DNA of 64,000 nucleotides from Parvularcula dongshanensis (lineage in GTDB: Bacteria > Pseudomonadota > Alphaproteobacteria > Caulobacterales > Parvularculaceae), in the NCBI RefSeq assembly GCF_014199615.1, contig NZ_JACHOB010000001.1, positions 186,001 through 250,000 of the forward strand. Direction: 5' to 3'. How positions within the stretch are numbered: the first letter of the stretch is position 1; every line of letters starts with the position of its first letter. The position numbers and the translations under genes were made by a program. The notes under the pieces were generated by a model. The model did no database searches, was not told the DNA's origin, and was given only the letters and a program-made list of their open reading frames with translations. Positions 1-9,837 of this stretch are shown here, in pieces.

Positions 1-81
1 GCCCGGCCCCACCTCGAAGGGAACGTGCTCGCCACCAATCACCTCCTGCACGATGCGGCCCGGCGCCTGATCGAAGGGTAG
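1..81 (+). CDS. Possible C-terminal end of an unidentified protein (partial)
   Basis: An open frame enters from the left edge and ends at TAG (79-81), six bases before the convergent glnD stop. The 26 visible residues are hydrophilic and helical-looking, with mostly G/C third positions. The opposite strand is also open here, so coding sense is not certain. No family is recognised from so short a piece. Confidence 0.3.
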   Translation, partial: ARPHLEGNVLATNHLLHDAARRLIEG

Positions 82-87
82 CGGGAC

Positions 88-2733
88 CTAGTCGACCCTT
101 AGGACCTCGATGAGGCGTGCCCTGATCGTTTGGATCGTCGCGGCGTCCTCGATCTTCCGCCCCTCCTTGTTCTGAAGGTAGAAGGTGTCGACGGCCCGCT
201 CGCCATAGGTCGCAACGAAGGCGAACCGGACCGAAACGCCCGTGCCGGTGAGAGCGGCCGCCAGAAGGTGCAGCAAGCCCGGCCTGTCGCGCCCTTCCGC
301 CTCGACGACGAGGCTGTCCGGTGAAGCGTCCTCGAAGATGCGGACGGCGGCGGGTACGTCGAAGACCGACCGCCGGTCCGAGATTCCCGGTCCCGGGATC
401 ACCGGCGGCTTGGCCTCCCCGCGCGCCGCCTGCAAGACCTGAGCCTGAAGGCGCTTCGCCTCGCCCGGTTCGAGCTCGAGGGATTCGGGCGGCGTTCCGG
501 GCCGCTTGAGCTCCAGCACCGTGACGGCCTTGTCCGGCTGCCCCGCCGCCCCCGCGATAGGGAAGGCCGCTGCGCCCCAGACGGTCGCCCCGGCCTGCGC
601 GACGCTGCCCGACACGTCCGCGAAGAGGCCAGGCCGGTCGTCCGCATAGATCAGAACTTGAACGAGGCCGTCGTCGGGCCCCGCGACGCAGACGGCGGCG
701 TGCACACCGTCCGCATCCGCCCTGGCCGTCAACTCGATCAGCCGGGCCGCCGCGAGGGGAGAGGCCTGCGACCAGAAGCTCGGGCGAAGGCGCGCGAAGA
801 AGGCCTCGCGCTGCGCGGGCGTCGCCTCGCTCACCCGCGCGGTCTCCTCGCGAAGGGACGCCTCTCGCGCATCGATGAAGGCGGCGAGCCCGCGCTCTCC
901 GTCCTCGATGAACGCAGCGACCTCGGCGATCAAGAGACGGGCATCGCGTTGGTTCCACGCTTCCCACGAGCCATGTCCGGCCGTCCGGTGACGACAAGCG
1001 GTGACGATGGAGAGGTGATCGAGGCGCGACTTGTCTCCGATCGTTGCCGCCACGTCCTCGATCGCGCTTCGTTCCGCGACGTTCCGGCACGCCGCGACGC
1101 GGGCGAGCAGGTCTCGGTTGCGGACCGCGAAGACGACCTCCTCGGCTTCGGCCTCGCCCACTAGGCGCAACGCCTGGATCCGGACCCTCCTCTCGAGACG
1201 GGCCGGCGACGGAGAGGCGAGCCCGGCCTCGGTCTCTTGAAGAAGAAGGGATAGAAGAAGCGGAACAGGGTCGCGCGCCTTCGCGAGGGGGGTCGTGAGC
1301 GGGAAGTCCGCCTCGTTCTCGCCCGCCCGCAAGAGCGCGAACACCCCGCAGGAGCGGAGCACGTGCTCGTCCAAAGTGTAACGACGGAAAAGTCCGTACT
1401 CCGCCTTCCCGACGATGCGACCATAGGCCGGAAGGTAACGCGACAGGAGTCCGCACTCGGTCATCCGCCGCAGAATGCGTTCGAGATCGCCGGTCTCTCG
1501 CAGGATCGCCCGGAACAAGTCCGCGATCTCTGGGTCCGTGCGAACCGCCCGGTCCACCCGCCGCGACAGCCGGATCGCCGTCTTGAAACTCTCGGGGTGG
1601 AGATGGTGCCCGGAGCGTCCGGCGGCGAGAAAGAGCGCGAAGAGGTCCCGAACGCTCGCCCGTCCTTCGTCGGCAAAGGACAGCCGCTCGCCCTTGAGAA
1701 CGATGTTCTGCTCGGTGCCGAAACCCTGCGTCTTCGTTTTGGAGCCTAAGGGGAAGAGACGCGGCGCCCGCTTCAGCGCCCGCATCTCGAGCATGGCGCA
1801 GGCCGTGCCGGTCAACCGTCCGACCTCGGTGGCGGTCAGGAAGTAGTGCTTCATCAGCCGTTCGACGGCCGGGGCGTTGCGTCGCTCCTGATAGCCGAGC
1901 CGCGCGGCCAGAGCCGGCTGAAGTGAGAAGGAAAGCTTCTCGTCCGCCCGGCCGTGGAGGTCATGGAGGTGAACCCGGACAGACCACAAGAAATCCTGCA
2001 CGCGCCGTAGGCGTAGCTCCTCTTCCTCGGTGAAGAGGCCCGGCGTCATCGCCCGCTGGACCGGCGCTTCCGCCGTGCCGGTAACGTAGCGGTCGAGCCA
2101 GTGGAGGAGATCGAGGTCGCGCAGGCCCCCCTTCCCCTCCTTCACGTCGGGCTCGATCAGGTAACGCGAGGCGCCCTGCGCCTTGTGCCGTGCGTCGCGC
2201 TCGGCGAGCTTCGCCGTGACGAAGGCGGCGACGGTCTTGATCCTCAGCCGCTCGAACCGGGCGTGGAAGTCATCGAACAGCGCCGGCTCTCCGCACAGGA
2301 AGCGCGCGTCGAGGAAGGCCGTGCGGCGGGTGAGATCCTCCTGCGCCGCCCTTACGGCGGAGGCAGGGTCGTAGACGCACTGCGCGATCGTAAGCCCGCT
2401 GTCGTAGAGCGGGTAGAGGATCCGCGTGGCCGCCTGCCGCCCGTCTGGTCGGGTCAGGATGAGAAGGTCGATGTCCGAGTACGGCGCGAGTCGCCCTCGC
2501 CCGTAGCCCCCGATCGCCACGAGCGCGATTTCTTCTGCCTCGGTGGCCGCCCTCAGGGCGCACAGCGCTTCGTCGGCGGCGTGAGAGAGTCCGCGCGCGA
2601 TCGCCGTGCCCGTTCGGCTCTCCGCGAAGAAGCGCCGCCGAGCTTCTCGCATGTGCTCAGCGATCAGAAGGCCGGCCCGTCCGGCCTCCGCCGCCTCCGC
2701 CATCTCGTCGAGCGTAAGGACGGCTGTCGTCAC
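88..2733 (-). CDS. glnD: Bifunctional PII uridylyltransferase/removing enzyme with degenerate HD domain
   Basis: GlnD senses glutamine and transfers UMP to or from PII signalling proteins (GlnB/GlnK), setting nitrogen assimilation. The chosen GTG start overlaps the mutS stop as GTGA and gives 881 residues, normal for the family. The nucleotidyltransferase motif is intact (GGYGRG near residue 75, SDID with D87 and D89). Two C-terminal ACT domains are recognisable, each with a D-RPGL core. The central HD domain is the oddity. Its first His survives (DEHVLR), but the usual HDIAKG segment reads LQETEAG near residue 490. The later H-S, HHLLMS and VAD ligand motifs are also replaced. Inference: uridylyl-removing activity is lost while uridylyltransferase activity and ACT glutamine sensing may remain. 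It lies downstream of mutS and is probably co-transcribed. Confidence 0.93.
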   Translation of the reverse strand: MTTAVLTLDEMAEAAEAGRAGLLIAEHMREARRRFFAESRTGTAIARGLSHAADEALCALRAATEAEEIALVAIGGYGRGRLAPYSDIDLLILTRPDGRQAATRILYPLYDSGLTIAQCVYDPASAVRAAQEDLTRRTAFLDARFLCGEPALFDDFHARFERLRIKTVAAFVTAKLAERDARHKAQGASRYLIEPDVKEGKGGLRDLDLLHWLDRYVTGTAEAPVQRAMTPGLFTEEEELRLRRVQDFLWSVRVHLHDLHGRADEKLSFSLQPALAARLGYQERRNAPAVERLMKHYFLTATEVGRLTGTACAMLEMRALKRAPRLFPLGSKTKTQGFGTEQNIVLKGERLSFADEGRASVRDLFALFLAAGRSGHHLHPESFKTAIRLSRRVDRAVRTDPEIADLFRAILRETGDLERILRRMTECGLLSRYLPAYGRIVGKAEYGLFRRYTLDEHVLRSCGVFALLRAGENEADFPLTTPLAKARDPVPLLLSLLLQETEAGLASPSPARLERRVRIQALRLVGEAEAEEVVFAVRNRDLLARVAACRNVAERSAIEDVAATIGDKSRLDHLSIVTACRHRTAGHGSWEAWNQRDARLLIAEVAAFIEDGERGLAAFIDAREASLREETARVSEATPAQREAFFARLRPSFWSQASPLAAARLIELTARADADGVHAAVCVAGPDDGLVQVLIYADDRPGLFADVSGSVAQAGATVWGAAAFPIAGAAGQPDKAVTVLELKRPGTPPESLELEPGEAKRLQAQVLQAARGEAKPPVIPGPGISDRRSVFDVPAAVRIFEDASPDSLVVEAEGRDRPGLLHLLAAALTGTGVSVRFAFVATYGERAVDTFYLQNKEGRKIEDAATIQTIRARLIEVLRVD

Positions 2734-5402
2734 GGCCCGACGATGTCCGTCAAACGGTAGAGAAGATCGTGCGCCTCGCGCGGGCTCATCGCATCGGGAT
2801 CGACGCCGGTCAGCAACCCCCTCAGCGGATCTGGCTCGGGTTCGGCGTGCGGTGCGGGCGCGGCGGCGAAGAGGGGCAGATCCTCCGGCGCTTCCCGCTC
2901 CCGCTCCAGTCGCCTCAGCACCGTCTCGGCCCGTCGCACCACGCCGCGCGGCAGGCCGGCGAGGCGGGCCACCGCGATGCCGTAAGACTTGTCCGCAGGC
3001 CCCTCCCGGACCTCGTGCAGAAAGACGACCTCGCCCTCCCATTCGCGCACCGCGACCGACACGTTGGCGAGGCGAGGCAGCGTCTCGGAGAGCTTGGTCA
3101 ACTCGTGGTAGTGGGTCGCGAAGAGTCCGCGGCAGCGGGACGCCTCGTGCAGATGCTCGAGCGCCGCCCAAGCGATGGACAAGCCGTCGAAGGTCGCGGT
3201 CCCCCGCCCGACTTCGTCGAGCACGACGAGGCTGCGGTCGGTGGCCTGGTTCAGGATGAGCGCGGTCTCGACCATCTCGACCATGAAGGTAGAGCGTCCG
3301 GCCGCAAGATCGTCCGAAGCGCCGACGCGGCTGAAGAGGCGGTCGACGATCCCGATGCGCGCGGACGCGGCGGGAACGAAGGCGCCGGCCTGGGCGAGGA
3401 CGGCGATCAGGGCGTTCTGGCGAAGGAAGGTCGACTTGCCCGCCATGTTGGGACCCGTGACGAGCAGCATACGTGCCTCGCCCTCTTGATCCAGGCGGCA
3501 GTCGTTCGGCACGAAGCGCGCACCCGCCGGCAAGCTCGCCTCCACGACAGGGTGCCGGCCGCCTTCTATCTCGAAGGCGACCCCTTCCTCGATGACGGGT
3601 CGGACGTGGTTCTTCTCCTCGGCCAGCGTCGCCAGGCCGGCTGCGACGTCGCAAAGCGCGAGCGCATCGGCGCAGGCCCGCAGGTCATCCGTACGCGCCT
3701 TCACCGAACCTGTCAGGCGAGCGAAGGTGGCAAGCTCCAAGGCCAGAGCCTGGTCGCCCGCGCGCACGATCTTGGCGTCGAGCTCGGCGAGTTCGTGCGT
3801 CGTGAAGCGCACCGCGCTCGCGAGGGTCTGGCGGTGCCGGAACTCCTCGGACAGCGGCGGCGCCATCATCGCGCCCGCATTCGCCGCGGTCACCTCGATG
3901 AAGTAGCCGAGCACGCGCGAGTGCTTGATCTTGAGCGACTTGACGCCGGCCCGGTCGCGATAGCCCGCCTCGAGCCGCGCGATGATCCGGCGCGCATCGT
4001 CCCTCAACGAGCGCGCCTCGTCGAGTGCGGGGTCGAACCCTTCCGCGATGAACCCGCCGTCCCGAGGCAAGAGCGGGAGGTCGGCTTTGAGCGCCGCGCC
4101 GAGCGTGCCGAGGAGGTCCGAGAACCCTTCGCTGTCGGCGGCTTCGAGGCGCCGAGCGCCCTCGGTGAGAAGCTTCGGCGGCGGCGCGTCGGAACGCAGG
4201 AGATCGGCGAGGTCGCGCGCCGCCATGAGCGCGTCGCGGACAGCGGCGAGGTCGCGCGGACCACCTCGGCCCAGTTCCAGTCGCGAAAGCGCACGCGCGA
4301 GGTCGGGCGCGCCCGAAAGCCGATCCGACGCCGCGGCGCGCGCGTCGCGCTCGCCCAGGAACCACTCGACCGTATCCTGACGATCCTTGATCGCCGCGCG
4401 GTCCGTCAGCGGCGCGCCGATCCATCGCGAGAGGAGACGCCCGCCCCCCGCGCTCACGGTGCGATCGACGGCGTGAAGCAGGCTGCCGGCGCGACCGCCA
4501 TCCCTGGCGGCCGTCAGCTCGAGCGAGGCACGCGTCACCTGATCGATCGCCATGATGCTGCCCGGCGCGGCGATGATCGGCGGCTTGAAGCGCGGCCGCT
4601 CTTCGACCTGCGTTAGGTCCAAATAGCCGAGGAGCGCGCCAAGAGCGGCAAGGCCCGCGCGGCTGAACGAGCCGAAGCCGTCCAGCGTCGACGTGCCGAA
4701 GGCCTCCTTCAGGCGCCGCTCGCCGCGCTGACTATCGAAGAGCGAGCCATGGCAGGGCGTGACCGGCACGCCCCTCTGCCCGAGCTGCTTCTCCAGCGCG
4801 GAGCCCCCGTCGGTTTGCTTCAGGACGACCTCGGCGGGGCCGATCGCGGCGAGGAGGTCGCCGACCGCCTCTTCTTCGGCGTCCTGAACGAAGAGGTCGC
4901 CCGTCGAGAGGTCCGTATGCGCCACCGCCCCGCCGCCAGGCAGGATCGCGACCGCCGCGAGGTGATTGTGCGCCCGCGCGTCGAGCAGCGTGTCCTCGGT
5001 GAGCGTGCCGGGCGTTACGACCCGCACGATCTCCCGCCGGACGAGCGCCTTCGAACCGCGCTTCTTCGCCTCAGCCGGGTCCTCCGTCTGCTCGCAGACG
5101 GCGACCGAGTGGCCGGCCCGGATGAGCTTGGCGAGGTAGCCTTCGTAAGCGTGGACGGGCACGCCGCACATCGGGACGTCCTCGCCGCCCTGCTGCCCCC
5201 GGCGTGTCAGCGTGATTCCGAGGCAATGTGCGGCGAGGACGGCATCCTCATGGAAGAGCTCGTAGAAGTCGCCCATGCGGTAGAAGAGCAGCGCCGAGCC
5301 CGCCTCTCGGCGCAGGGCGTGGTACTGCGCCATCATCGGCGTCAGCGGCGTCGTGCCCTTGCCTGCCTCTTCGTCCGTGCCGGAAAGCGGCGCGCCGTCC
5401 AT
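2730..5402 (-). CDS. mutS: DNA mismatch repair protein MutS
   Basis: MutS recognises base mismatches and small loops and starts methyl-independent or MutL-coupled repair. The 890 residues match the usual length. The mismatch-binding Phe-x-Glu is F46-Y47-E48 in GDFYELF. The ATPase has Walker A GPNMAGKST near residue 650, followed by the LDEVGRGT Walker B/signature region. The C-terminus carries a short extension ending in LTDIVGP. Its stop overlaps the glnD start by four bases, implying translational coupling. The upstream gene is divergent, with 80 bp between starts that must hold both promoters. mutS next to glnD is a recurrent alphaproteobacterial arrangement (family knowledge). Confidence 0.97.
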   Translation of the reverse strand: MDGAPLSGTDEEAGKGTTPLTPMMAQYHALRREAGSALLFYRMGDFYELFHEDAVLAAHCLGITLTRRGQQGGEDVPMCGVPVHAYEGYLAKLIRAGHSVAVCEQTEDPAEAKKRGSKALVRREIVRVVTPGTLTEDTLLDARAHNHLAAVAILPGGGAVAHTDLSTGDLFVQDAEEEAVGDLLAAIGPAEVVLKQTDGGSALEKQLGQRGVPVTPCHGSLFDSQRGERRLKEAFGTSTLDGFGSFSRAGLAALGALLGYLDLTQVEERPRFKPPIIAAPGSIMAIDQVTRASLELTAARDGGRAGSLLHAVDRTVSAGGGRLLSRWIGAPLTDRAAIKDRQDTVEWFLGERDARAAASDRLSGAPDLARALSRLELGRGGPRDLAAVRDALMAARDLADLLRSDAPPPKLLTEGARRLEAADSEGFSDLLGTLGAALKADLPLLPRDGGFIAEGFDPALDEARSLRDDARRIIARLEAGYRDRAGVKSLKIKHSRVLGYFIEVTAANAGAMMAPPLSEEFRHRQTLASAVRFTTHELAELDAKIVRAGDQALALELATFARLTGSVKARTDDLRACADALALCDVAAGLATLAEEKNHVRPVIEEGVAFEIEGGRHPVVEASLPAGARFVPNDCRLDQEGEARMLLVTGPNMAGKSTFLRQNALIAVLAQAGAFVPAASARIGIVDRLFSRVGASDDLAAGRSTFMVEMVETALILNQATDRSLVVLDEVGRGTATFDGLSIAWAALEHLHEASRCRGLFATHYHELTKLSETLPRLANVSVAVREWEGEVVFLHEVREGPADKSYGIAVARLAGLPRGVVRRAETVLRRLEREREAPEDLPLFAAAPAPHAEPEPDPLRGLLTGVDPDAMSPREAHDLLYRLTDIVGP

Positions 5403-5482
5403 GATGGAAACCTCCGTCCCGTCCCGCTAGCATAACGGAGCGCACAGGGCATCGGCGCGCGCGATTTTGCACAAGGGGCCGG

Positions 5483-6199
5483 ATGGGACGGGTATCTGAG
5501 CTGGCGGCCGGAACGGTGGCGGCGGGCGAAGAAGAACTCGCGGTCACGGTCCGCCTCGACCCCAGGGCGCGGCGCCTCATCCTCAGGCTGACCCCGGACG
5601 GGGTGCGGGTCACCTGCCCCTCGCGCCGCCACGTGAAGGCCGCGTTGAAGCTGGTCGAGCAGCGGCGGGACTGGATCGTTCGGCAGCGGGCGGCGCGGCC
5701 CGAACCGGTGCGGCTTGCGCTCGGCGCGACCCTGCCGGTGCTCGGCCGTCCTCTCCTCGTCGTGCCGAGCGACCGGCCCCGTGCCGCCGCCCGTATCGAA
5801 GGCGACCGCCTCGTCACCGGCGGCGAAGACGCACAGAGCGTCGCCCGGCGGATCGAGGCCCTGCTGCGGCGAGAAGCGCTCGCCGCCTGCACGGTTCGAA
5901 CGGCCGCCCTGTCTGCTCGGCTAGGGCTTCTCCCCTGCCCTGTGAGCATACGGCAGATGCGCTCGCGATGGGGCTCGTGCAGCGCGGCGCCGGTCGGCAT
6001 CCGGTACGATTGGCGCTTGATCTTCGCGCCGGTGGACGTGCTCGACTACGTCTGCGCCCATGAGGTCGCGCATCGGCGCCACATGGACCACTCGCCCGCC
6101 TACTGGGCCCAGCTCGGCGCTCTGATGCCGGGTTGGAAGGCACCCGCGGCCTGGCTCAAGCAGAACGGCGCGCGCCTTCACGCCTACGGCGCGGGCTGA
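5483..6199 (+). CDS. YgjP-like zinc metallopeptidase (DUF45/WLM type)
   Basis: 238-residue protein of the YgjP-like metallopeptidase family, whose substrates are poorly known. The zinc motif is clear near the C-terminus: HEVAH, with a nearby HMDHSP that supplies the third ligand. It is preceded by the family block MRSRWGSC. The N-terminal half is a beta-rich domain starting with an RRLILR-type strand. It is divergent from mutS and its 3' end overlaps the convergent PBP gene by 16 bp. Start ATG 5483 gives the normal length. No signal peptide is seen, so it is probably cytosolic. Confidence 0.85.
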   Translation: MGRVSELAAGTVAAGEEELAVTVRLDPRARRLILRLTPDGVRVTCPSRRHVKAALKLVEQRRDWIVRQRAARPEPVRLALGATLPVLGRPLLVVPSDRPRAAARIEGDRLVTGGEDAQSVARRIEALLRREALAACTVRTAALSARLGLLPCPVSIRQMRSRWGSCSAAPVGIRYDWRLIFAPVDVLDYVCAHEVAHRRHMDHSPAYWAQLGALMPGWKAPAAWLKQNGARLHAYGAG

Positions 6200-8313
6200 G
6201 CGCGGATCTCCTGAATGAGGTCGGCGATCTGATCGTCGTCGGGCGACCGGCGCGTCAGAAGCGCGGCAAGGTGCTCGAAGAGCGACTTCTCGTCGGGCTC
6301 TGGCGCGTATGGAACGGGGTCGCGGGCGGGGCGGCCCTCAAGGCCGATCCGCATGGCCTGCGACCACAGCACGGCAGGCGCGCCCGCGCCGGTGACCGCG
6401 CCCTTGGGGCCTTCCATGGGCCCGAAGTCGTCGCGGCCGAGCCAGACGACGCCGACGAGGCCCGAGGCGTAGCCTGCGAACCAGGCGTCCCGGCTGTCCT
6501 GGCCGGTCCCCGTCTTCCCGGCCGCAAGGTGACCCGGAACGGCGGCGCGCACGCCGGAGCCCGAGTGGACGACCGCCTGCAGCATGTGCCCGAGCGCGAC
6601 CATGTCCCGCTCGGCGAAGACGGGTAGGCCGGGCGGGGGCGGCCGGTGCTCGTAGAGGACGCGCCCGTCGGGGGTCGCGATGCGGGTGACGAGGTAAGGC
6701 TCGCTCGGCACGCCGCCGGTCGACAGCGTGGCGTAGGACTGAAGGATCTCGACCGGGGTCGCCTCGATGACGCCGAGCGCGAGGGCGGGCCCGGTGTCCG
6801 ACGCGCCGCTGAGACCGGCTCTGCGCGCGACCGACACGACGCGCGACCGTCCGGCCTCCTCCTGCACCCGCACGGCGGCGGCGTTCAGCGACCGGGCCAT
6901 CGCCTCGGTCAGGCTGACCTCGCCGTAGTAGCGGTCCTTGTAGTTGTCAGGCGCGTAGGTCCCGATGCGGATCGGCGAGTCGTCGACGATCGATTCGGGC
7001 CGCAGACCCGATTCGAGGCCGGCGAGGTAGACGAAGGGCTTGAACACCGAGCCCGGCTGGCGGCGCGCGAGGGTCGCCCGGTTGAAGGTCGAGCGTGCGT
7101 AGTCCCGGCCGCCGATCATCACGCGGATCGCACCGTCCTCTTCGGCGAGGAGAACGGCAGCCTCGACCGCTGGGTCGACGCGGGGGTCCGCCCCCAGCAC
7201 GTCTTCAACACTTTGCGCGACCCCCCTGCCCGCCGCCGCGTCTAGGGTGGTGGTGACGACGACGTTCCGTCCGATCCCGCCCAGCACGCGGCGCGCCTCC
7301 GCCACGGCGGCATCCGCGCCGTAGGCGTTCGAATCATCGCGCGGCACGACGCTCGCGATGCCCTCCGCTTCGATCCGCTCGGCTTGCGAGGCAGTGAGGT
7401 AGCCTGCGTCCACCATCGCGGCGAGGACCACGCCGGCCCTGTTCCGTGCGGCGTCGGGCGCGCGGGTCGGCGCGTAGCGGGAGGGCGCCTTAAGGAGGCC
7501 CGCGAGCATCGCGGCCTCGCCGACCGTCAACTCGGTCGGGGCGTGATCGAAGTAGCGGCGGGATGCCGCTTCCAGTCCGTAGGCGCCGCTGCCGAAGTAG
7601 ACCGTATTCAGGTAGAAGCCGAGGATCTCGTCCTTGTCGTAGGCCCGCTCGATCTTCAGCGCCAGGATGACTTCCTGCGCCTTGCGTTTGAGCGTCCGGT
7701 CGGACGTCAGAAGCGCGTTCTTCACGAGCTGCTGCGTAATGGTCGAGCCGCCCTGCGCCACGCCGCCCGCGCGCGTGTTGACGAGCAGTGCCCGAAGGAC
7801 GGCGACGGGGTTCACGCCGACATGGTCGTAGAAGTTGCGGTCCTCGGTCGCGAGGAACGCCTGAATGACGTGGGGCGGCAAGGTCGCCGGGTCGACGGGG
7901 GCGCCTTTGTCGCGCCCGTGAACGGCGATCAGCGCACCCGTGCGGTCGCGCACCTCGATTCGCGGCACGGACTCGGGCCGCGCGAGCCGCTCGATCGGGG
8001 GAAGGTCTCGGCCGTACCAGAAGACCGCGCCGCCGAAGAGGCCGACCGTCAGCGTCGCGAAGAGACCGACCCGCAGCGCGAAGCGGGCGGCGCCGGGCTT
8101 CCTTCCGGCTGTCCTTCGCCCTGCGGCTGAACGAGAAGCAGGCCTACGGCCTCGGGCCGGGCGCGACCTGTTCGCCGTGGCCTTCTTCCTGGGTTTCGGG
8201 GTCGACTTGGCAGAGGTTCGCTTTCGGGACGACGGCGACGCCGCGCTGCGGCGAACCGTCCGGCCCGCTCGCCCCGGCCTACGCCGTCTGCCCCCATCGC
8301 CCTTGCGCGTCAT
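6184..8313 (-). CDS. Class A penicillin-binding protein (PBP1 family)
   Basis: Bifunctional peptidoglycan glycosyltransferase/transpeptidase acting in the periplasm, anchored by one membrane helix. From ATG 8313 it has 709 residues. An Arg/Lys/Ser-rich cytoplasmic tail of about 70 residues is followed by a transmembrane segment (RVGLFATLTVGLFGGAVF). The GT51 domain has EDRNFYDH and GGSTITQQLVKN. The transpeptidase has SxxK (SVFK), SxN (SLN) and KTGT. Start choice is weak: no good Shine-Dalgarno precedes 8313, and an in-frame TTG at 8373 sits in the T-tract of the ompA terminator, so it is less likely. The extremely basic tail could bind nucleic acid or anionic lipid, which is inference only. 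Confidence 0.92.
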   Translation of the reverse strand: MTRKGDGGRRRRPGRAGRTVRRSAASPSSRKRTSAKSTPKPRKKATANRSRPARGRRPASRSAAGRRTAGRKPGAARFALRVGLFATLTVGLFGGAVFWYGRDLPPIERLARPESVPRIEVRDRTGALIAVHGRDKGAPVDPATLPPHVIQAFLATEDRNFYDHVGVNPVAVLRALLVNTRAGGVAQGGSTITQQLVKNALLTSDRTLKRKAQEVILALKIERAYDKDEILGFYLNTVYFGSGAYGLEAASRRYFDHAPTELTVGEAAMLAGLLKAPSRYAPTRAPDAARNRAGVVLAAMVDAGYLTASQAERIEAEGIASVVPRDDSNAYGADAAVAEARRVLGGIGRNVVVTTTLDAAAGRGVAQSVEDVLGADPRVDPAVEAAVLLAEEDGAIRVMIGGRDYARSTFNRATLARRQPGSVFKPFVYLAGLESGLRPESIVDDSPIRIGTYAPDNYKDRYYGEVSLTEAMARSLNAAAVRVQEEAGRSRVVSVARRAGLSGASDTGPALALGVIEATPVEILQSYATLSTGGVPSEPYLVTRIATPDGRVLYEHRPPPPGLPVFAERDMVALGHMLQAVVHSGSGVRAAVPGHLAAGKTGTGQDSRDAWFAGYASGLVGVVWLGRDDFGPMEGPKGAVTGAGAPAVLWSQAMRIGLEGRPARDPVPYAPEPDEKSLFEHLAALLTRRSPDDDQIADLIQEIRAQPAP

Positions 8314-8371
8314 GCCCGAGGGCTTGCGGCCGTTAGGGTTAAGAGGCCCTGAACCGAATTTGGGGCTCTGC

Positions 8372-8402
8372 AAAAGAAAAGGCCGGCCCCGAAGGGCCGG
8401 CC
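8372..8402 (-). terminator. Rho-independent terminator of the ompA-like gene
   Basis: On the minus strand a perfect 9-bp GC stem (GGCCGGCCC / GGGCCGGCC, arms 8381-8389 and 8394-8402) closes a TTCG loop and is followed by TTTTCTTTT. It lies 27 bases past the ompA-like stop. Confidence 0.9.
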
Positions 8403-8428
8403 TGATCCAGGTACGCTTGCCGTGCGGC

Positions 8429-9622
8429 TTAGAAGCTGAACTCGACCTCGGTGCGGCGGTTCAGCGGTTCGCGTACGCCGTCCGCCGTCGGGCGGGCCGG
8501 GTTCGATTCGCCAAGCGCTTCGATCGAGATCACGCTCGCATCGATGCCGTTCGAGACCAGAGCGTCGCGGACCACGTTGGCACGGCGCTGCGACAGGCGG
8601 TTGTTGTAGGCCGCGGAGCCGGAGCTGTCCGTGTTGCCTTGGACCACGATCGACTGGATGTCGTATTCGCGGGCTTCGGCAGCGCGGGCGGCGATCAGCG
8701 ACTGAGCCGCGTCGGTCAGGTCGGCGCGGTCGTAGTCGAAGTAGACCGTCAGTTCGAGTTCGGTCGGAACTTCGACCGTCTCTTCTTCGGGGATCGGGCA
8801 AGGTTCGGTCACGAGGACGCGGCTGCCGTCGAAGCAGGTCTTGTACTCGGGCGCGGGCGGGGTCGGCTCTACGGCCGGGGCCGGCTCGGCTTGCGTGCCG
8901 AAGTTCCAGCGGAGGCCAGCCGTGATCTCGGAGACGCGGTACTCGCTCTCGACCATGCCAGGCTCGTCGTTGATGTACGCCCCGTACTCGAACTCGTTGG
9001 TGCCGAGGTAACGGTAGCGCAGGTCGATCACCATGTTGTCGGTGAAGTCGAAGCTCAGGCCTGCCATGCCTTGGTAGCCGAGGACGTACTCTTGGTCGCT
9101 CACGAGGACCCGGTTGCCGTTGGCAACGTTGTCGTCCGCCGTGTTGCCGCCGATGTTATTGAACTCGGGACGGACCCGCACGGCACCGATACCGGCGCCG
9201 ATGTAAGGCGTGACCCGACCGGCGGCATCGACGTTGAAGTCCTTGTAGACGTTCGCCATCAGCGTGGTGACGGTGATGTCGCCCAGCGTGTCGCCGCGGT
9301 TCGGGAAGCCGCCGAAGCCGAGGCCGTCGCCGCGGAGCTCGTCGATGTCCTGGTTGCGGCTCGCGAGTTCGATCTCACCGCGGACACCGCCGGCGAAGTA
9401 CTTACCGAGCGCGCCGTAGACGGTCAGGCTGTCGTCGAGGTCGTAGTCGGTTTCGAACGGAACCGGGCGGACGTCGCCGACGCTTTCGAAGTCGTTGTCG
9501 TCATTACCCAGCGCGACGCCAGCGCCGATCTCACCGTACCAGCCGGTATTCTCTTGCGCGAAGGCTACGCCGGAAAGCGCTACGGCGCCGGTCGCTGCCA
9601 TCAAGGCGAGTTTCAATTTCAT
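8429..9622 (-). CDS. OmpA-family outer membrane protein
   Basis: Outer membrane beta-barrel joined to a peptidoglycan-binding OmpA domain. A cleavable signal peptide (MKLKLALM...GVAFA) precedes an N-terminal barrel with alternating hydrophobic strands. A Pro/Glu-rich linker with a Cys pair then leads to the C-terminal OmpA domain (TVYFDYDRADLT, NTDSSGS, NNRLSQRRA, NRRTEVEF). Start choice: AGGAGG at 9628-9633 precedes two adjacent ATGs (9625 and 9622). The second has the better spacing and gives 397 residues. It has its own strong terminator and a 215-bp upstream gap, consistent with an abundant monocistronic porin-like protein. Confidence 0.93.
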   Translation of the reverse strand: MKLKLALMAATGAVALSGVAFAQENTGWYGEIGAGVALGNDDNDFESVGDVRPVPFETDYDLDDSLTVYGALGKYFAGGVRGEIELASRNQDIDELRGDGLGFGGFPNRGDTLGDITVTTLMANVYKDFNVDAAGRVTPYIGAGIGAVRVRPEFNNIGGNTADDNVANGNRVLVSDQEYVLGYQGMAGLSFDFTDNMVIDLRYRYLGTNEFEYGAYINDEPGMVESEYRVSEITAGLRWNFGTQAEPAPAVEPTPPAPEYKTCFDGSRVLVTEPCPIPEEETVEVPTELELTVYFDYDRADLTDAAQSLIAARAAEAREYDIQSIVVQGNTDSSGSAAYNNRLSQRRANVVRDALVSNGIDASVISIEALGESNPARPTADGVREPLNRRTEVEFSF

Positions 9623-9837
9623 CATCCCCTCCTGAAGGATCGATTCAGTTATTCTTGCTTCGCCCCAGCCACGAGACGCGGGGCGGGTGAAGTGTCGGTC
9701 AGCTGTTAGCTCTGAACGACAGGTCAGGGAACCGGCCCTGCAACGGCTCTCCTGCCGAACTGGCAACTTGAAAGCCGCCTGTTGCACAAACGTCGCGAAC
9801 AAACCGTTAAACGAACCTCACGAATGCGAGAGACACC

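Noticed and set aside
2734-3654. Longer glnD with an extra 300-residue N-terminus
   Set aside because: The extra part overlaps mutS out of frame and is low-complexity; the GTGA start fits the family.
8313-8373. PBP starting at TTG 8373
   Set aside because: That codon sits in the T-tract of the ompA terminator, with no ribosome site.
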